Shown here piece after piece: positions 45,704 through 52,826 of a DNA stretch of 52,826 bases. The first letter of the stretch is position 1. Every line of letters starts with the position of its first letter. The translations under genes were made by a program, and so were the position numbers. The notes under the pieces were generated by a model that worked only from the letters and a program-made list of their open reading frames with translations, was not told where the DNA came from and searched no databases. Source of the DNA: an uncultured Eubacteriales bacterium (GTDB lineage Bacteria > Bacillota > Clostridia > Oscillospirales > Oscillospiraceae); the NCBI GenBank assembly GCA_900321275.1, contig ONVI01000008.1:1-52826 (forward strand), given 5' to 3'.

Positions 45704-46552
45704 ATGAAAGACCCAAGAAGAAAAATCGAGCAATTCTGCTATCGCCATCCGAACTTCGGCATTCCGAATCTGATGCGCTATATTGTGATCGCCAGCGCCG
45801 CGTTCTGGCTGATAAACGCGGTTTACCGTCCATCGATGGGGCAGCTGCCGTTTCTGTACTATCTGCAGTTCGACCCGGCGCTGATCCTGCGGGGACAGAT
45901 CTGGCGCATCATCAGCTTTATTTTCATCCCCCCCTCGACGGGCCTCCTCGCTTTCATCGCGTTCTACTTTTATTATTGGATCGGCAGTACGCTTGAAAAT
46001 CAGTGGGGGACGGGACAGTTCACCATCTACTTTTTCACCGGCGTCATCCTCACGGTGATCTACGGCTTTCTGATCTATTTTATCACCGGCAGGTCTGTGG
46101 TTCTGAGCTCGACCTATATCTATCTGTCGATGTTCTTCTCCTTCGCGGCAATGTTCCCGGACATGCAGGTGCTGTTCATGTTCTTCATTCCGATAAAGAT
46201 GAAATACCTGGCGCTGGTGGACGCGGCCTTTTTCCTGCTTTCCGTGTTTACCACGCCCTTCCCGGAGAATCTGCTGCCGGTGGTGGCGGTGCTGAACTTC
46301 CTGATCTTCTGTGGCCCGGAGCTGAAAGCCATGCTGCCCCGCAAGCAGAGTCGGAGCACCATCAACTTTAAGCGTGAGTCCGCCCGCATCCGCCGCGAAC
46401 AGCAGGATAAGCTCTACAACCACAAGTGCGCGGTCTGCGGCAGGACGGATACGGAATACCCGGATCTGGAGTTCCGCTACTGCTCCCGCTGCGCAGGCTA
46501 CCACTGCTTCTGCGCCGATCATATCAACAATCATATTCACTTTACGGAGTGA
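45704..46552 (+). CDS. Rhomboid-like membrane protein, apparently inactive, with C-terminal zinc ribbon
   Basis: This 282-residue protein has about six hydrophobic helices. The rhomboid L1 region is recognisable (GQIWRIISFIFIPPSTG...YYWIGSTLENQWGTGQF), and later FPDMQVLFMFFIPIKMKYLALVD matches the post-Ser segment. The catalytic GxSx block before it reads SSTYIYLSMFF, and the TM6 His is missing, so it is a predicted pseudoprotease. The C-terminus (about 240-282) holds six Cys, with CAVC, CSRC and CFC pairs at 242/245, 260/263 and 268/270, and His-rich HINNHIH: a likely zinc-binding domain in the cytoplasm. ATG 45704 has AGGAGA upstream. Confidence 0.75.
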   Translation: MKDPRRKIEQFCYRHPNFGIPNLMRYIVIASAAFWLINAVYRPSMGQLPFLYYLQFDPALILRGQIWRIISFIFIPPSTGLLAFIAFYFYYWIGSTLENQWGTGQFTIYFFTGVILTVIYGFLIYFITGRSVVLSSTYIYLSMFFSFAAMFPDMQVLFMFFIPIKMKYLALVDAAFFLLSVFTTPFPENLLPVVAVLNFLIFCGPELKAMLPRKQSRSTINFKRESARIRREQQDKLYNHKCAVCGRTDTEYPDLEFRYCSRCAGYHCFCADHINNHIHFTE

Positions 46553-46577
46553 AAAAACGTCTTACGTCGGATTACAT

Positions 46578-46606
46578 TGCAGGGGGCGTCGCCCCCTGCA
46601 TTTTCA
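46578..46606 (+). terminator. Terminator after the rhomboid-like gene
   Basis: TGCAGGGGGC (46578-46587) pairs with GCCCCCTGCA (46591-46600) around GTC and is followed by TTTTC. It lies 26 nt after the stop codon. Confidence 0.65.
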
Positions 46607-46636
46607 AAACATCATGCATGTGAGAGGAGCGCAAGC

Positions 46637-47938
46637 TTGAGAGCAAAAGGATGGTTCCTGACATTATTCAGCCTTGCCGTGATGTTCGGCACGGTGCTGG
46701 GACTGCGGTATTACCAGCGCTTTGACCGGGCGGGGGAGGCCGACAGGCTCTATGCCGCGGGCGAATTTGAGGCGGCGGAGACGCTGTACCGTGAGCTTGA
46801 AAACGCGGAGGGCGTTCAGCGCTGCGAAGATGCCCTGCGTGAGCAGCGCTATCTCGAGGCGCAGCGCCTTCTGGAAGTCGGTGACTATGAGAACGCAGCG
46901 GCGCTGCTCAAGCCTCTCGGGGAGTATAAGGAGAGTAAGTCGCTGCTGCGCGACTGTGATTTTCTGCGCGCCAACGCTCTGGCAGAGAGCGGGGAAGTCG
47001 AACAGGCGCGGCGGATCTATCAGACGCTGGGGGACTACCCCGGCTGCGAAGAAGCGCTCAAGGCGCTGATCCCGGCCCTTTACGACAGGGCAATGGAGCT
47101 TGCAAAGGAGGGCGAGACGGAGCGCGCCTGCACCCTCTGGCGCGAGTGCGGCGACTACAAATACAGCAGGAAGTATTTCGAGAGAGGGGAGCGGGCACTG
47201 ACGCTTCTGGCTGACGGAAACCGCAAAAAGCTGAACGATCCCTTGCGCCGCTTTGACAATCCGTTCAACAAGAACACTTACCTCTGCGACGAGGCCTATA
47301 TCGTCTTCCCGGAGGAGCCGAATAAAGACACGCGCTTCTTCCTCTATTTCCCCGGCGGCCGGGACGAGGAGCTGTATACCGAATTCCTGTACTACTACCT
47401 TGCCAATCCAGCGCCGAATACCCTGGCGGTTTTCCTGATCCGCAATGATCTTCCGGATATGGAGGGCTGCTGCAAAAAGGGCCTGCGCGTTCTGGACGAG
47501 GCGGCGGCGGACTGCGGCCTCTTTGTCGCTGAGGCGCTTGCCGCAGGCTCCAGTCTCGGAGCTTATCCCGCCCTGCAATGCCCGATTGTTGCCCGGCGGG
47601 ACTATTCGATCAGGATTCCCTGCGTCCTCTCCCTCGACGCGGGCAACGCCTGGGACGAGCCGGACCTGATCCCGACTGTCGCCCAGTGCCAGGAGCTTGC
47701 GCAGATCGGGACGCATCTCTATCTCTTCCAGCCGATCTGGGTGGATATCAGTTATCCGCCGGTGGCCCGCATGGTCAACAGCGGCTGCTGGGTTATGCAC
47801 GCGGGCTGCCTGCACGACGATCACGAGCAGATCAGCTATGACGTGCTCGGCATGGGCGTCATCGACTGGGCCCTCGGCGACCGGGAAGGCCACTGCCCGG
47901 GCGAGATTTTCACGTTCCGGAGATTGAAGAGGGAGTAA
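46637..47938 (+). CDS. Membrane-anchored TPR-like protein with a serine-hydrolase-like domain
   Basis: This is a 433-residue protein that I do not recognise as a named family. A single N-terminal TM (about 5-23) is followed by four helical repeats of TPR type (about 30-190) such as ADRLYAAGEFEAAETLYREL and AQRLLEVGDYENAAALLKPL. The C-terminal half resembles an alpha/beta hydrolase: FFLYFPGGRD, then the nucleophile elbow GSSLG (304-308, Ser306), CVLSLDAGNAW and a late HDDHEQISYDVLGMG with candidate His. The start is TTG 46637 after GAGAGGAG, and no ATG in frame has a site. Only 22 nt separate it from the AlaX-like gene. Confidence 0.6.
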   Translation: MRAKGWFLTLFSLAVMFGTVLGLRYYQRFDRAGEADRLYAAGEFEAAETLYRELENAEGVQRCEDALREQRYLEAQRLLEVGDYENAAALLKPLGEYKESKSLLRDCDFLRANALAESGEVEQARRIYQTLGDYPGCEEALKALIPALYDRAMELAKEGETERACTLWRECGDYKYSRKYFERGERALTLLADGNRKKLNDPLRRFDNPFNKNTYLCDEAYIVFPEEPNKDTRFFLYFPGGRDEELYTEFLYYYLANPAPNTLAVFLIRNDLPDMEGCCKKGLRVLDEAAADCGLFVAEALAAGSSLGAYPALQCPIVARRDYSIRIPCVLSLDAGNAWDEPDLIPTVAQCQELAQIGTHLYLFQPIWVDISYPPVARMVNSGCWVMHAGCLHDDHEQISYDVLGMGVIDWALGDREGHCPGEIFTFRRLKRE

Positions 47939-47960
47939 ACCATCAGAAGGAGACACAATC

Positions 47961-49118
47961 ATGACCGAAAAGCTTTATTATCAGGACAGCCACCTTTTCA
48001 CCTTTGAGGCGGCGGTATTGGACTGCCGCAAGGAGAAAAAGGGTTACAGCGTTGCGCTTGACCGGACGGCGTTTTTCCCGGAGGGCGGGGGACAGCTTGC
48101 CGACACCGGCGTCCTCGGCGGCGTGCGCGTGCTGGACGTGCACGAGCGGGGCGGCGAGATCCGCCACTACACCGACGCGCCGCTGGAGATCGGGGCGCAT
48201 GTCGAGGGCTTTGTCGACGCCGAGCAGCGGCTTCGCAGGATGCAGAACCATTCGGGCGAGCACATTCTCTCCGGCCTTGTCCACAACGCATACGGCTTCG
48301 ACAATGTGGGCTTTCACATGGGCGCGGAGTGCATGATCATCGACTTCTCGGGCGAGCTCACATGGGAACAGCTCACAGAGCTGGAGACGCGGGCGAACGA
48401 GGTCGTGCGGCAAAACATCCCGCTGCACATCTGGTTCCCCGACGCAAGCGAGCTGCAGAGCATCGAATACCGCAGCAAGCTGGAGCTGACGGAAAACGTG
48501 CGCATCGTGGAGATCCCCGGCGTGGATCGCTGCGCCTGCTGCGCCCCGCATGCGGAGCGCACCGGGGAGGTGGGGATCGTCAAGATCCTCGACAGCCAGC
48601 GGCACCGCGGCGGCATTCGCGTGAGCGTCGTATGCGGCCTTGACGCGCTGGAGGACTACCGCGCGCGGCAGGAGAGCGTGACGGAGATTTCCCGCGCCCT
48701 CAGCGCCAAACGCGGCGAGGTGACCCGGGCGGTGCAGCGCGTCCTGAACGAACAGCAGAGCATGAAGGAGCGCTGCGACGCGCTCTCCCTCGCGCTTATC
48801 CGCTTCATGGCGGAGGCCGAGCCGGAGACAGCGGGGAATATCCTCGTCTTTGATGCGACCCTCGGGGAGATCGCCCAGCGGGAGCTTGTCAACCGGCTCA
48901 TGGAAAAGGCGGGCGGCTTCGCGGCGGTCTTCTGCGGCAGCAATGAGGACGGCTGGCGCTATATCATCGGCAGCAAACGTCTCGACCTGCGCGCCATGTC
49001 CCGGGAAATCAACGCCGCAATTCAGGGCCGCGGCGGCGGAACGCCGCAGATGATCCAGGGCAGCGCCCGCGCAGACAGAGCCGAAATCGAGGCCGGGCTG
49101 AGAGAACTGAAGGCGTAA
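47961..49118 (+). CDS. Alanyl-tRNA editing protein, AlaX-L type with DHHA1 domain
   Basis: This 385-residue free-standing homologue of the AlaRS editing domain hydrolyses mischarged Ser- or Gly-tRNA-Ala. PEGGGQLADTG opens the beta-barrel. Zinc ligands are His97 and His101 (NHSGEHILSG) with Cys193 and His197 (CACCAPHAERTGEVG). The C-terminal part (about 235-385) matches DHHA1 as in AlaRS and AlaX-L, ending with GRGGGTPQMIQGSA. ATG 47961 has AGAAGGAGA upstream. Confidence 0.92.
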   Translation: MTEKLYYQDSHLFTFEAAVLDCRKEKKGYSVALDRTAFFPEGGGQLADTGVLGGVRVLDVHERGGEIRHYTDAPLEIGAHVEGFVDAEQRLRRMQNHSGEHILSGLVHNAYGFDNVGFHMGAECMIIDFSGELTWEQLTELETRANEVVRQNIPLHIWFPDASELQSIEYRSKLELTENVRIVEIPGVDRCACCAPHAERTGEVGIVKILDSQRHRGGIRVSVVCGLDALEDYRARQESVTEISRALSAKRGEVTRAVQRVLNEQQSMKERCDALSLALIRFMAEAEPETAGNILVFDATLGEIAQRELVNRLMEKAGGFAAVFCGSNEDGWRYIIGSKRLDLRAMSREINAAIQGRGGGTPQMIQGSARADRAEIEAGLRELKA

Positions 49119-49165
49119 TAAAACCGAAGGGGGCCGATCAGAGGATCGGCCCCTGCCCATTACCG

Positions 49166-49242
49166 TGTCATTCTGAGCGAAGCGAAGAATCCGGTATTGC
49201 ACGCGCGATGCCGCGGGATCCTTCGCTGGCGCTCAGAATGAC
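49166..49242. repeat. TGTCATYCTGAG palindromic element, copy 2
   Basis: It begins TGTCATTCTGAGCGAAGCGA and finishes GCTCAGAATGAC, with GGTATT near the centre, as in copy 1 at 41345-41420. The two are the same length within one base, and the terminal arms are better conserved than the middle. Confidence 0.8.
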
Positions 49243-49389
49243 GCACATTCGGGGGTTACGGGAGAGCGCACACAGAAGGCCGGAAACTGTATAGCACATC
49301 TCGCGTAAATATCCTTACAATGTTATAGAAAATGTACAAAACCGAGCGGAATGTAAAACAATAACCCCGCAATTTTGACAAATTTCGAA

Positions 49390-49418
49390 TTGACAAGCTG
49401 TTCACGCTTTGTTAAAAT
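49390..49418 (+). promoter_or_regulatory. Promoter of the 2-hydroxyacyl-CoA dehydratase operon
   Basis: A perfect TTGACA (49390-49395) and TAAAAT (49413-49418) have a 17-base spacer. The leader of about 70 nt contains a GGGCG/CGCCC hairpin and GGAGGG before the GTG start. Confidence 0.85.
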
Positions 49419-49491
49419 AAAAGCATAAGTATGGGCGTATTGCGCCCAGCGAAACAACGGAAACCGGAAAATATATTTGGAGGGTTATCTT

Positions 49492-50703
49492 GTGAAAGAT
49501 CTCAAGCATCTGATCTACTTTGAGAATCTGCTTCAGGAAGCCAATAACGAGCTGGTACAGCAGGGCAAAAAAGAGGGCCTGCGCGCGATCGGCTATACCT
49601 GTTATTTCATGCCTGAAGTGCTTCTCGATCTGCCCGGCTGCTTCTCGGTCAGACTGAGAGCGCCGCGCTGCGTATCCCCCGACATTGCGACATACTATCT
49701 GTCCGGCCGTGTCTGCCACTATGCCCGCTCCCTGATGGAGCGCGCCCTTGAGGGCGGATACAATTTCCTCGACGCCCAGATGGCCACCGAGACCTGTACC
49801 GCCACCTGCCGCTTCCAGGAGCATATCCAGCAGAAGCACCTCGACTCCGTGGACGATATGCGCATCATCGACAACGATGATTTCTTCTGCGAGTTTACCG
49901 ACATCCCCTTCAAAAACACCGAGAACAGCTATCAGCATTTTGAAACACAGCTTCGCGCCCATGTGCTCACGCCCCTGCATGAGCATTTCGGCATCGACGT
50001 CTCGGACGAGGCGCTCGTCAAAGCGATCGAGGAGCATAACGAGGTCTGCCGCCTCATCAACGAGATCGGCGATTACCGCAAGCTGGACAATCCCACCATC
50101 ACCGGCTATGAGTTCCATGTCATCCAGCTCGTCTCTCTTACATGTCCCAAGCACCTGATCCTGCCCTATCTGCGCGAGACCGCAGAGGAGATGAAGACCC
50201 GCGAGCCCGATCTGAAGAAGAACTTCCGCTGCAAGGTGGTTCTCGCCGGCTCCGAGAACGACGACCCCGATTTCACCAAGCTCGTAGAAAGCTGCGGCGC
50301 CCTCGTCGTGTGCGACCGTTTCTGCTACGGCGCCGTGGAATCCCGCGTTCCCATCGTACTTGAGGAGGGCAAGAGCCCGCTGCGCTGCGTGGCTGAGCAC
50401 TATCTCAAGACCTCCAACTGCCCGCGCTTCATGCCGCAGGATGAAATGCGCGAGCGCAAAATGAGACTGGCAAATCTCGCGAAGGAATACCACGCCGACG
50501 GCATTATCATCGCCTCCAACAAGTTCTGCGAATACTGGAGCTATGAGCGCGTGATCGATACCTTCATCCTCAAGCGCGACTTCGGTCTGCCGGTCTGCTC
50601 CATCGAGAAGGAATACATCAACGCCGCCTCCGGCCAGCTTCGCACCCGCTTCCAGGCCTTTGTGGAGAGCGTCGAGATCAAGCACATCCAGGAGGGCAAA
50701 TAA
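49492..50703 (+). CDS. 2-hydroxyacyl-CoA dehydratase family subunit (smaller)
   Basis: This 403-residue iron-sulfur protein belongs to the HgdB/FldC family, part of the dehydratase that removes water from (R)-2-hydroxyacyl-CoA after one-electron activation. The family pattern is visible: AIGYTCYFMPEVLLDLPG with Cys37, GRVCHYARSLMERAL with Cys75, ATETCTATC, then CDRFCYGAVES and EYWSYERVID near the end. In known enzymes such Cys ligate a [4Fe-4S] cluster. The substrate (2-hydroxyglutarate, lactate or an aromatic acid) cannot be told. The start is GTG 49492 with GGAGGG 7 nt upstream. The next gene begins 1 nt after the stop. Confidence 0.88.
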   Translation: MKDLKHLIYFENLLQEANNELVQQGKKEGLRAIGYTCYFMPEVLLDLPGCFSVRLRAPRCVSPDIATYYLSGRVCHYARSLMERALEGGYNFLDAQMATETCTATCRFQEHIQQKHLDSVDDMRIIDNDDFFCEFTDIPFKNTENSYQHFETQLRAHVLTPLHEHFGIDVSDEALVKAIEEHNEVCRLINEIGDYRKLDNPTITGYEFHVIQLVSLTCPKHLILPYLRETAEEMKTREPDLKKNFRCKVVLAGSENDDPDFTKLVESCGALVVCDRFCYGAVESRVPIVLEEGKSPLRCVAEHYLKTSNCPRFMPQDEMRERKMRLANLAKEYHADGIIIASNKFCEYWSYERVIDTFILKRDFGLPVCSIEKEYINAASGQLRTRFQAFVESVEIKHIQEGK

Positions 50704-50704
50704 G

Positions 50705-52330
50705 ATGGCTAAAAAGACACTGGGCAAAGCATTCAGAGATTTCTGGTACGGCAAGCCCCACTCCGCCGAAGAGGGCGGCCGCCGCCTGGGCGAGCTGTAC
50801 GAGGACAAGACCGGCCTTCTCAAACACAGAGAATGGCGCGGCGTCAAGGACACTTTCTACTATATGTACATGATCTGGGGGTACAACTACCTCCACATGG
50901 TCACGGATATCCTCAAGTTCTCCAATAACCCGATTGACTTCGTCAAGGGCACCTGGCGCTACCGCTGGATGGGCCAGACCTATCTGCCCGTTATCCACTG
51001 GTTCGAGCGCGGCCTGCAGGGTATGCGCGGCGAGGCGCTCTATGCCTCCGCCTGGCACTACCGCGCCATGGTCAGCGCCTCCATCCATCAGATCTGCAAC
51101 TTCTTCAATGCCGACACCCGTCTCCACGGCGGCAAGCAGAACGACGCCTACCGCCACACCATCTACGCCAATGAGACGACCTGCGGCACGCTGTTCTATC
51201 CCTTTATGGACGACGGGTATCAGTATATCCCCATGGAGATGATCCCCTACTTCGTCACCTGCCACGTCAACTCCCACACGGTGCTCAACTATATTGACGC
51301 GGTGCAGTCCCTCGGTCTGCCGGGCGATCCCTGCCCGATGTGCCAGGCGGAGTCCGGCCTCTTCGTGCTTGACGACGTACCTGACGCCGCGCCCGTGATC
51401 ATCACCTGCAACGAGGCCTGCGACGCCTCTGTCTCCACCCACACCCTGCAGGACTGGTTCGCGGACAAGCCCCTGTTCGCCCTGCCCGTACCCATGCAGT
51501 TTGACGATCCCCTGGTCAAGAAATACTGCATGAAGGAAATCGAGGAGATGTGGCGCTTTGTCGAGGAACAGACCGGCGCCCGCTTCAGCTGGGAGTCTAT
51601 GGTCAAGCGGCTTGAGCGCCAGAACAAGCTCCAGCGCGACGAGTGGGAGAAATGGGAAGTTGCCTCCAAGACGAACAATTATCCGATCAACGGCGTTGCC
51701 CAGGCCCTTTTCCGTATCTACTCCACACAGTACGGCATCCAGGGCAGCTTCTGGGAGGAGGCCAGCGAGAAGGTCAAGCAGATCATGTACAAGTGCGTGC
51801 AGAAGAAGATCAATACCTTCCCGCAGACCCGCCACCGCGTGATCGCCTGGTCCTGCGCCCCGCTGTACTTCTCCAACTGGTGCACTTGGGCCTACAACTG
51901 CTGGGGCCTGAACGTCATCATCAACATGGACTCGCTGATGTTCGACATGGAGATCCGCACCGATTCCTACGATCATATGCTGGAGGATATGGTCACCTAC
52001 CACATGTGGGCGCCGATGCGCCGCATGGCTGTCGGCGGCATGCACCATATCTTCGAGCTGTGGGATTACATGGAACGCTTCAACTGCGACATGGTCGCCA
52101 TGTACGACCAGCTCCAGTGCAAGGGCATGCAGGGCGTGCACGGCCTGTTTGAGGACGAGTTCCGCAAGAGGAATATCAAGGCGTTCTGGATTCCCCATGC
52201 GCTGCCCGACTGCCGCACGGTCTCCCGCGCGGAGATCCGCCGCCAGATCAACGACTACATGACTACCGTTATGCATGAGGAGCCGCTGGACCCGTCGCTG
52301 CTTGACTTTGACGATTCTATGACCTGGTAA
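50705..52330 (+). CDS. 2-hydroxyacyl-CoA dehydratase family subunit (larger, divergent)
   Basis: This 541-residue partner subunit is longer than usual HgdA-type proteins (roughly 380-480 residues). The C-terminal half shows the family layout: an AWSCAPLYFSNW segment, FNCDMVAMYDQLQCKGMQG and a final HALPDCRTVSRAEIRRQINDYM. The N-terminal 200 residues are rich in Trp, Tyr and Met (FYYMYMIWGYNYLHM) and less familiar, with Cys at CPMCQ. It probably forms a heterodimer with the preceding product. It is translationally coupled, with AGGAGGG inside the preceding gene. Confidence 0.82.
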   Translation: MAKKTLGKAFRDFWYGKPHSAEEGGRRLGELYEDKTGLLKHREWRGVKDTFYYMYMIWGYNYLHMVTDILKFSNNPIDFVKGTWRYRWMGQTYLPVIHWFERGLQGMRGEALYASAWHYRAMVSASIHQICNFFNADTRLHGGKQNDAYRHTIYANETTCGTLFYPFMDDGYQYIPMEMIPYFVTCHVNSHTVLNYIDAVQSLGLPGDPCPMCQAESGLFVLDDVPDAAPVIITCNEACDASVSTHTLQDWFADKPLFALPVPMQFDDPLVKKYCMKEIEEMWRFVEEQTGARFSWESMVKRLERQNKLQRDEWEKWEVASKTNNYPINGVAQALFRIYSTQYGIQGSFWEEASEKVKQIMYKCVQKKINTFPQTRHRVIAWSCAPLYFSNWCTWAYNCWGLNVIINMDSLMFDMEIRTDSYDHMLEDMVTYHMWAPMRRMAVGGMHHIFELWDYMERFNCDMVAMYDQLQCKGMQGVHGLFEDEFRKRNIKAFWIPHALPDCRTVSRAEIRRQINDYMTTVMHEEPLDPSLLDFDDSMTW

Positions 52331-52345
52331 TAGGAGGATGACGAA

Positions 52346-52567
52346 ATGTTGAAATCACTCTGCAAGAAGCTCCTGAAGCTGCTGGGCGTGTTTTTCCTGG
52401 CCAACGCCGCCCTCTTTGTCGTGTTCTTCTTCGACCTGGACGGCAAGCTCATGTTCAACGTGGTGGAGCCTTTCCTGAAAAAGCATTATGACAATATGGA
52501 ACGCCGTGACGTCCTGAAGACACCTTACGATATCAACAAGTTCCCGACCTACAAATACGACACCTGA
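52346..52567 (+). CDS. Small membrane protein in the dehydratase operon
   Basis: This is a 73-residue protein of unknown family. A basic start (MLKSLCKKLLKLL) runs into one hydrophobic helix (about 12-29, GVFFLANAALFVVFFF), then a hydrophilic tail ending TPYDINKFPTYKYDT. A good ribosome-binding site (TAGGAGGATGACGAA) and its place 15 nt after the large subunit support it as a real gene. It might tether or accompany the dehydratase; this is inference. Confidence 0.7.
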   Translation: MLKSLCKKLLKLLGVFFLANAALFVVFFFDLDGKLMFNVVEPFLKKHYDNMERRDVLKTPYDINKFPTYKYDT

Positions 52568-52576
52568 TGTCAGCAG

Positions 52577-52713
52577 GCCTCCCTCTCTGAGGGAGGGGGA
52601 CCGCTTCAGCGGCGGAGGGAGTTTGATCCCACGAAATCTGACCGGGACGGAAGACTCCCTCAGTCACCAGTGTGCGCACTGGTGCCAGCTCCCTCAGGGA
52701 GGGAGCCTATAAA
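52577..52713 (+). repeat. CTCCCTC-type palindromic repeat, copy 2
   Basis: It shares the outer blocks of copy 1 (28506-28597): GCCTCCCTC, GAGGGAGGGGGACCGCTTCA, then AGCTCCCTC and GGGAGCCTATAA. It carries extra internal sequence, including a CACCAGTGTGCGCACTGGTG palindrome. It lies directly upstream of the activator gene's ribosome-binding site. Confidence 0.75.
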
Positions 52714-52734
52714 GAATTTACGGAGGCTTATTAC

Positions 52735-52826
52735 ATGAAATATTTCGGCGGTTGTGACGTAGGCTCCACCTACACGAAGGCAGTCATTCTGGACGAAAAC
52801 GGCAACATGCTTGCCGACACCACCAT
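52735..52826 (+). CDS. 2-hydroxyacyl-CoA dehydratase activator (BadF/HgdC-type ATPase), 5' end only
   Basis: The first 30 codons read MKYFGGCDVGSTYTKAVILD and continue ENGNMLADTT. DVGSTYTK is the phosphate-1 motif of the acetate/sugar kinase-Hsp70-actin fold in this activator family, which uses ATP to push one electron into the dehydratase. The rest lies beyond the right edge. ACGGAGG lies upstream of ATG 52735. It completes the dehydratase plus activator set. Confidence 0.85.
   Translation, partial: MKYFGGCDVGSTYTKAVILDENGNMLADTT

Larger units (their letters stand above)
49119..49491. other. Intergenic region with palindromes before the dehydratase operon
   Basis: This 373-nt gap holds a GGGGCCGATC/GATCGGCCCC hairpin (49130-49153), a second TGTCATTCTGAG element (49166-49242), an AT-rich stretch (about 49300-49380) and the promoter of the dehydratase operon. 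I see no gene in it. Confidence 0.7.

Overview
The window reads as a chromosomal segment of an anaerobic, moderately high-GC clostridium. An Oscillospiraceae/Ruminococcaceae-type gut Firmicute is my best guess, inferred from gene content and order and not tested by any search. The supporting signs are the plsX-rnc-(radical SAM)-smc-ftsY block, the yhbY-nadD-yqeK-rsfS block, a sortase B, strong Shine-Dalgarno sites with several TTG/GTG starts, a single-chain glycyl-tRNA synthetase, and 2-hydroxyacyl-CoA dehydratase genes typical of amino-acid-fermenting anaerobes. Coding density is high. I see no tRNA, rRNA, CRISPR array, prophage or insertion sequence.

Layout. 1-7304 (+): glyS-nadE, a secreted M13 metallopeptidase and gdhA, each unit with its own promoter or terminator. 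7321-16705 (-): one compact operon from DAHP synthase (aroF) through tyrA, aroB, aroA, aroC, pheA, an aroE-aroK fusion and aroQ to an aminotransferase, which is the complete route from PEP plus erythrose-4-phosphate to Phe and Tyr. 16843-34358 (+): housekeeping genes (TrmH-family methyltransferase, dprA, topA, trmFO, plsX, rnc, radical SAM, smc, ftsY, yhbY, nadD-yqeK fusion, rsfS, leuS, rpsU). 34424-45549 (-): sortase B, the metNIQ methionine importer, an SGNH-like membrane protein, an EF-G paralogue, a large P-type-ATPase-like pseudoenzyme and rlmB. 45641-52826 (+): a rhomboid-like protein, a TPR/serine-hydrolase protein, an AlaX-type editing protein, and a 2-hydroxyacyl-CoA dehydratase operon whose activator gene runs off the right edge.

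The most striking finding is regulatory. The aro operon and the metNIQ operon are each preceded by a promoter, a tiny ORF with a ribosome-binding site, and a rho-independent terminator just before the first structural gene. The aro leader encodes MKSAFFFASYYYFFTGSRR (five Phe, three Tyr). The met leader encodes a 26-residue peptide with ten Met and two Cys. These are textbook leader-peptide attenuators of the kind best known from Proteobacteria, at loci where Firmicutes are expected to use T-boxes or SAM riboswitches. In the aro leader a mutually exclusive antiterminator overlapping the leader stop codon can be read directly from the sequence.

Several proteins keep a family fold but have lost catalytic residues. 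NadE lacks all three residues of its glutaminase triad, a P1B-ATPase-like protein lacks DKTGT, CPC and GDGxND, a rhomboid lacks the GxS/His dyad, an SGNH-like protein lacks its Ser/His motifs, and an EF-G paralogue has SKCN where NKxD is expected. Repeated palindromic elements occupy several intergenic gaps.
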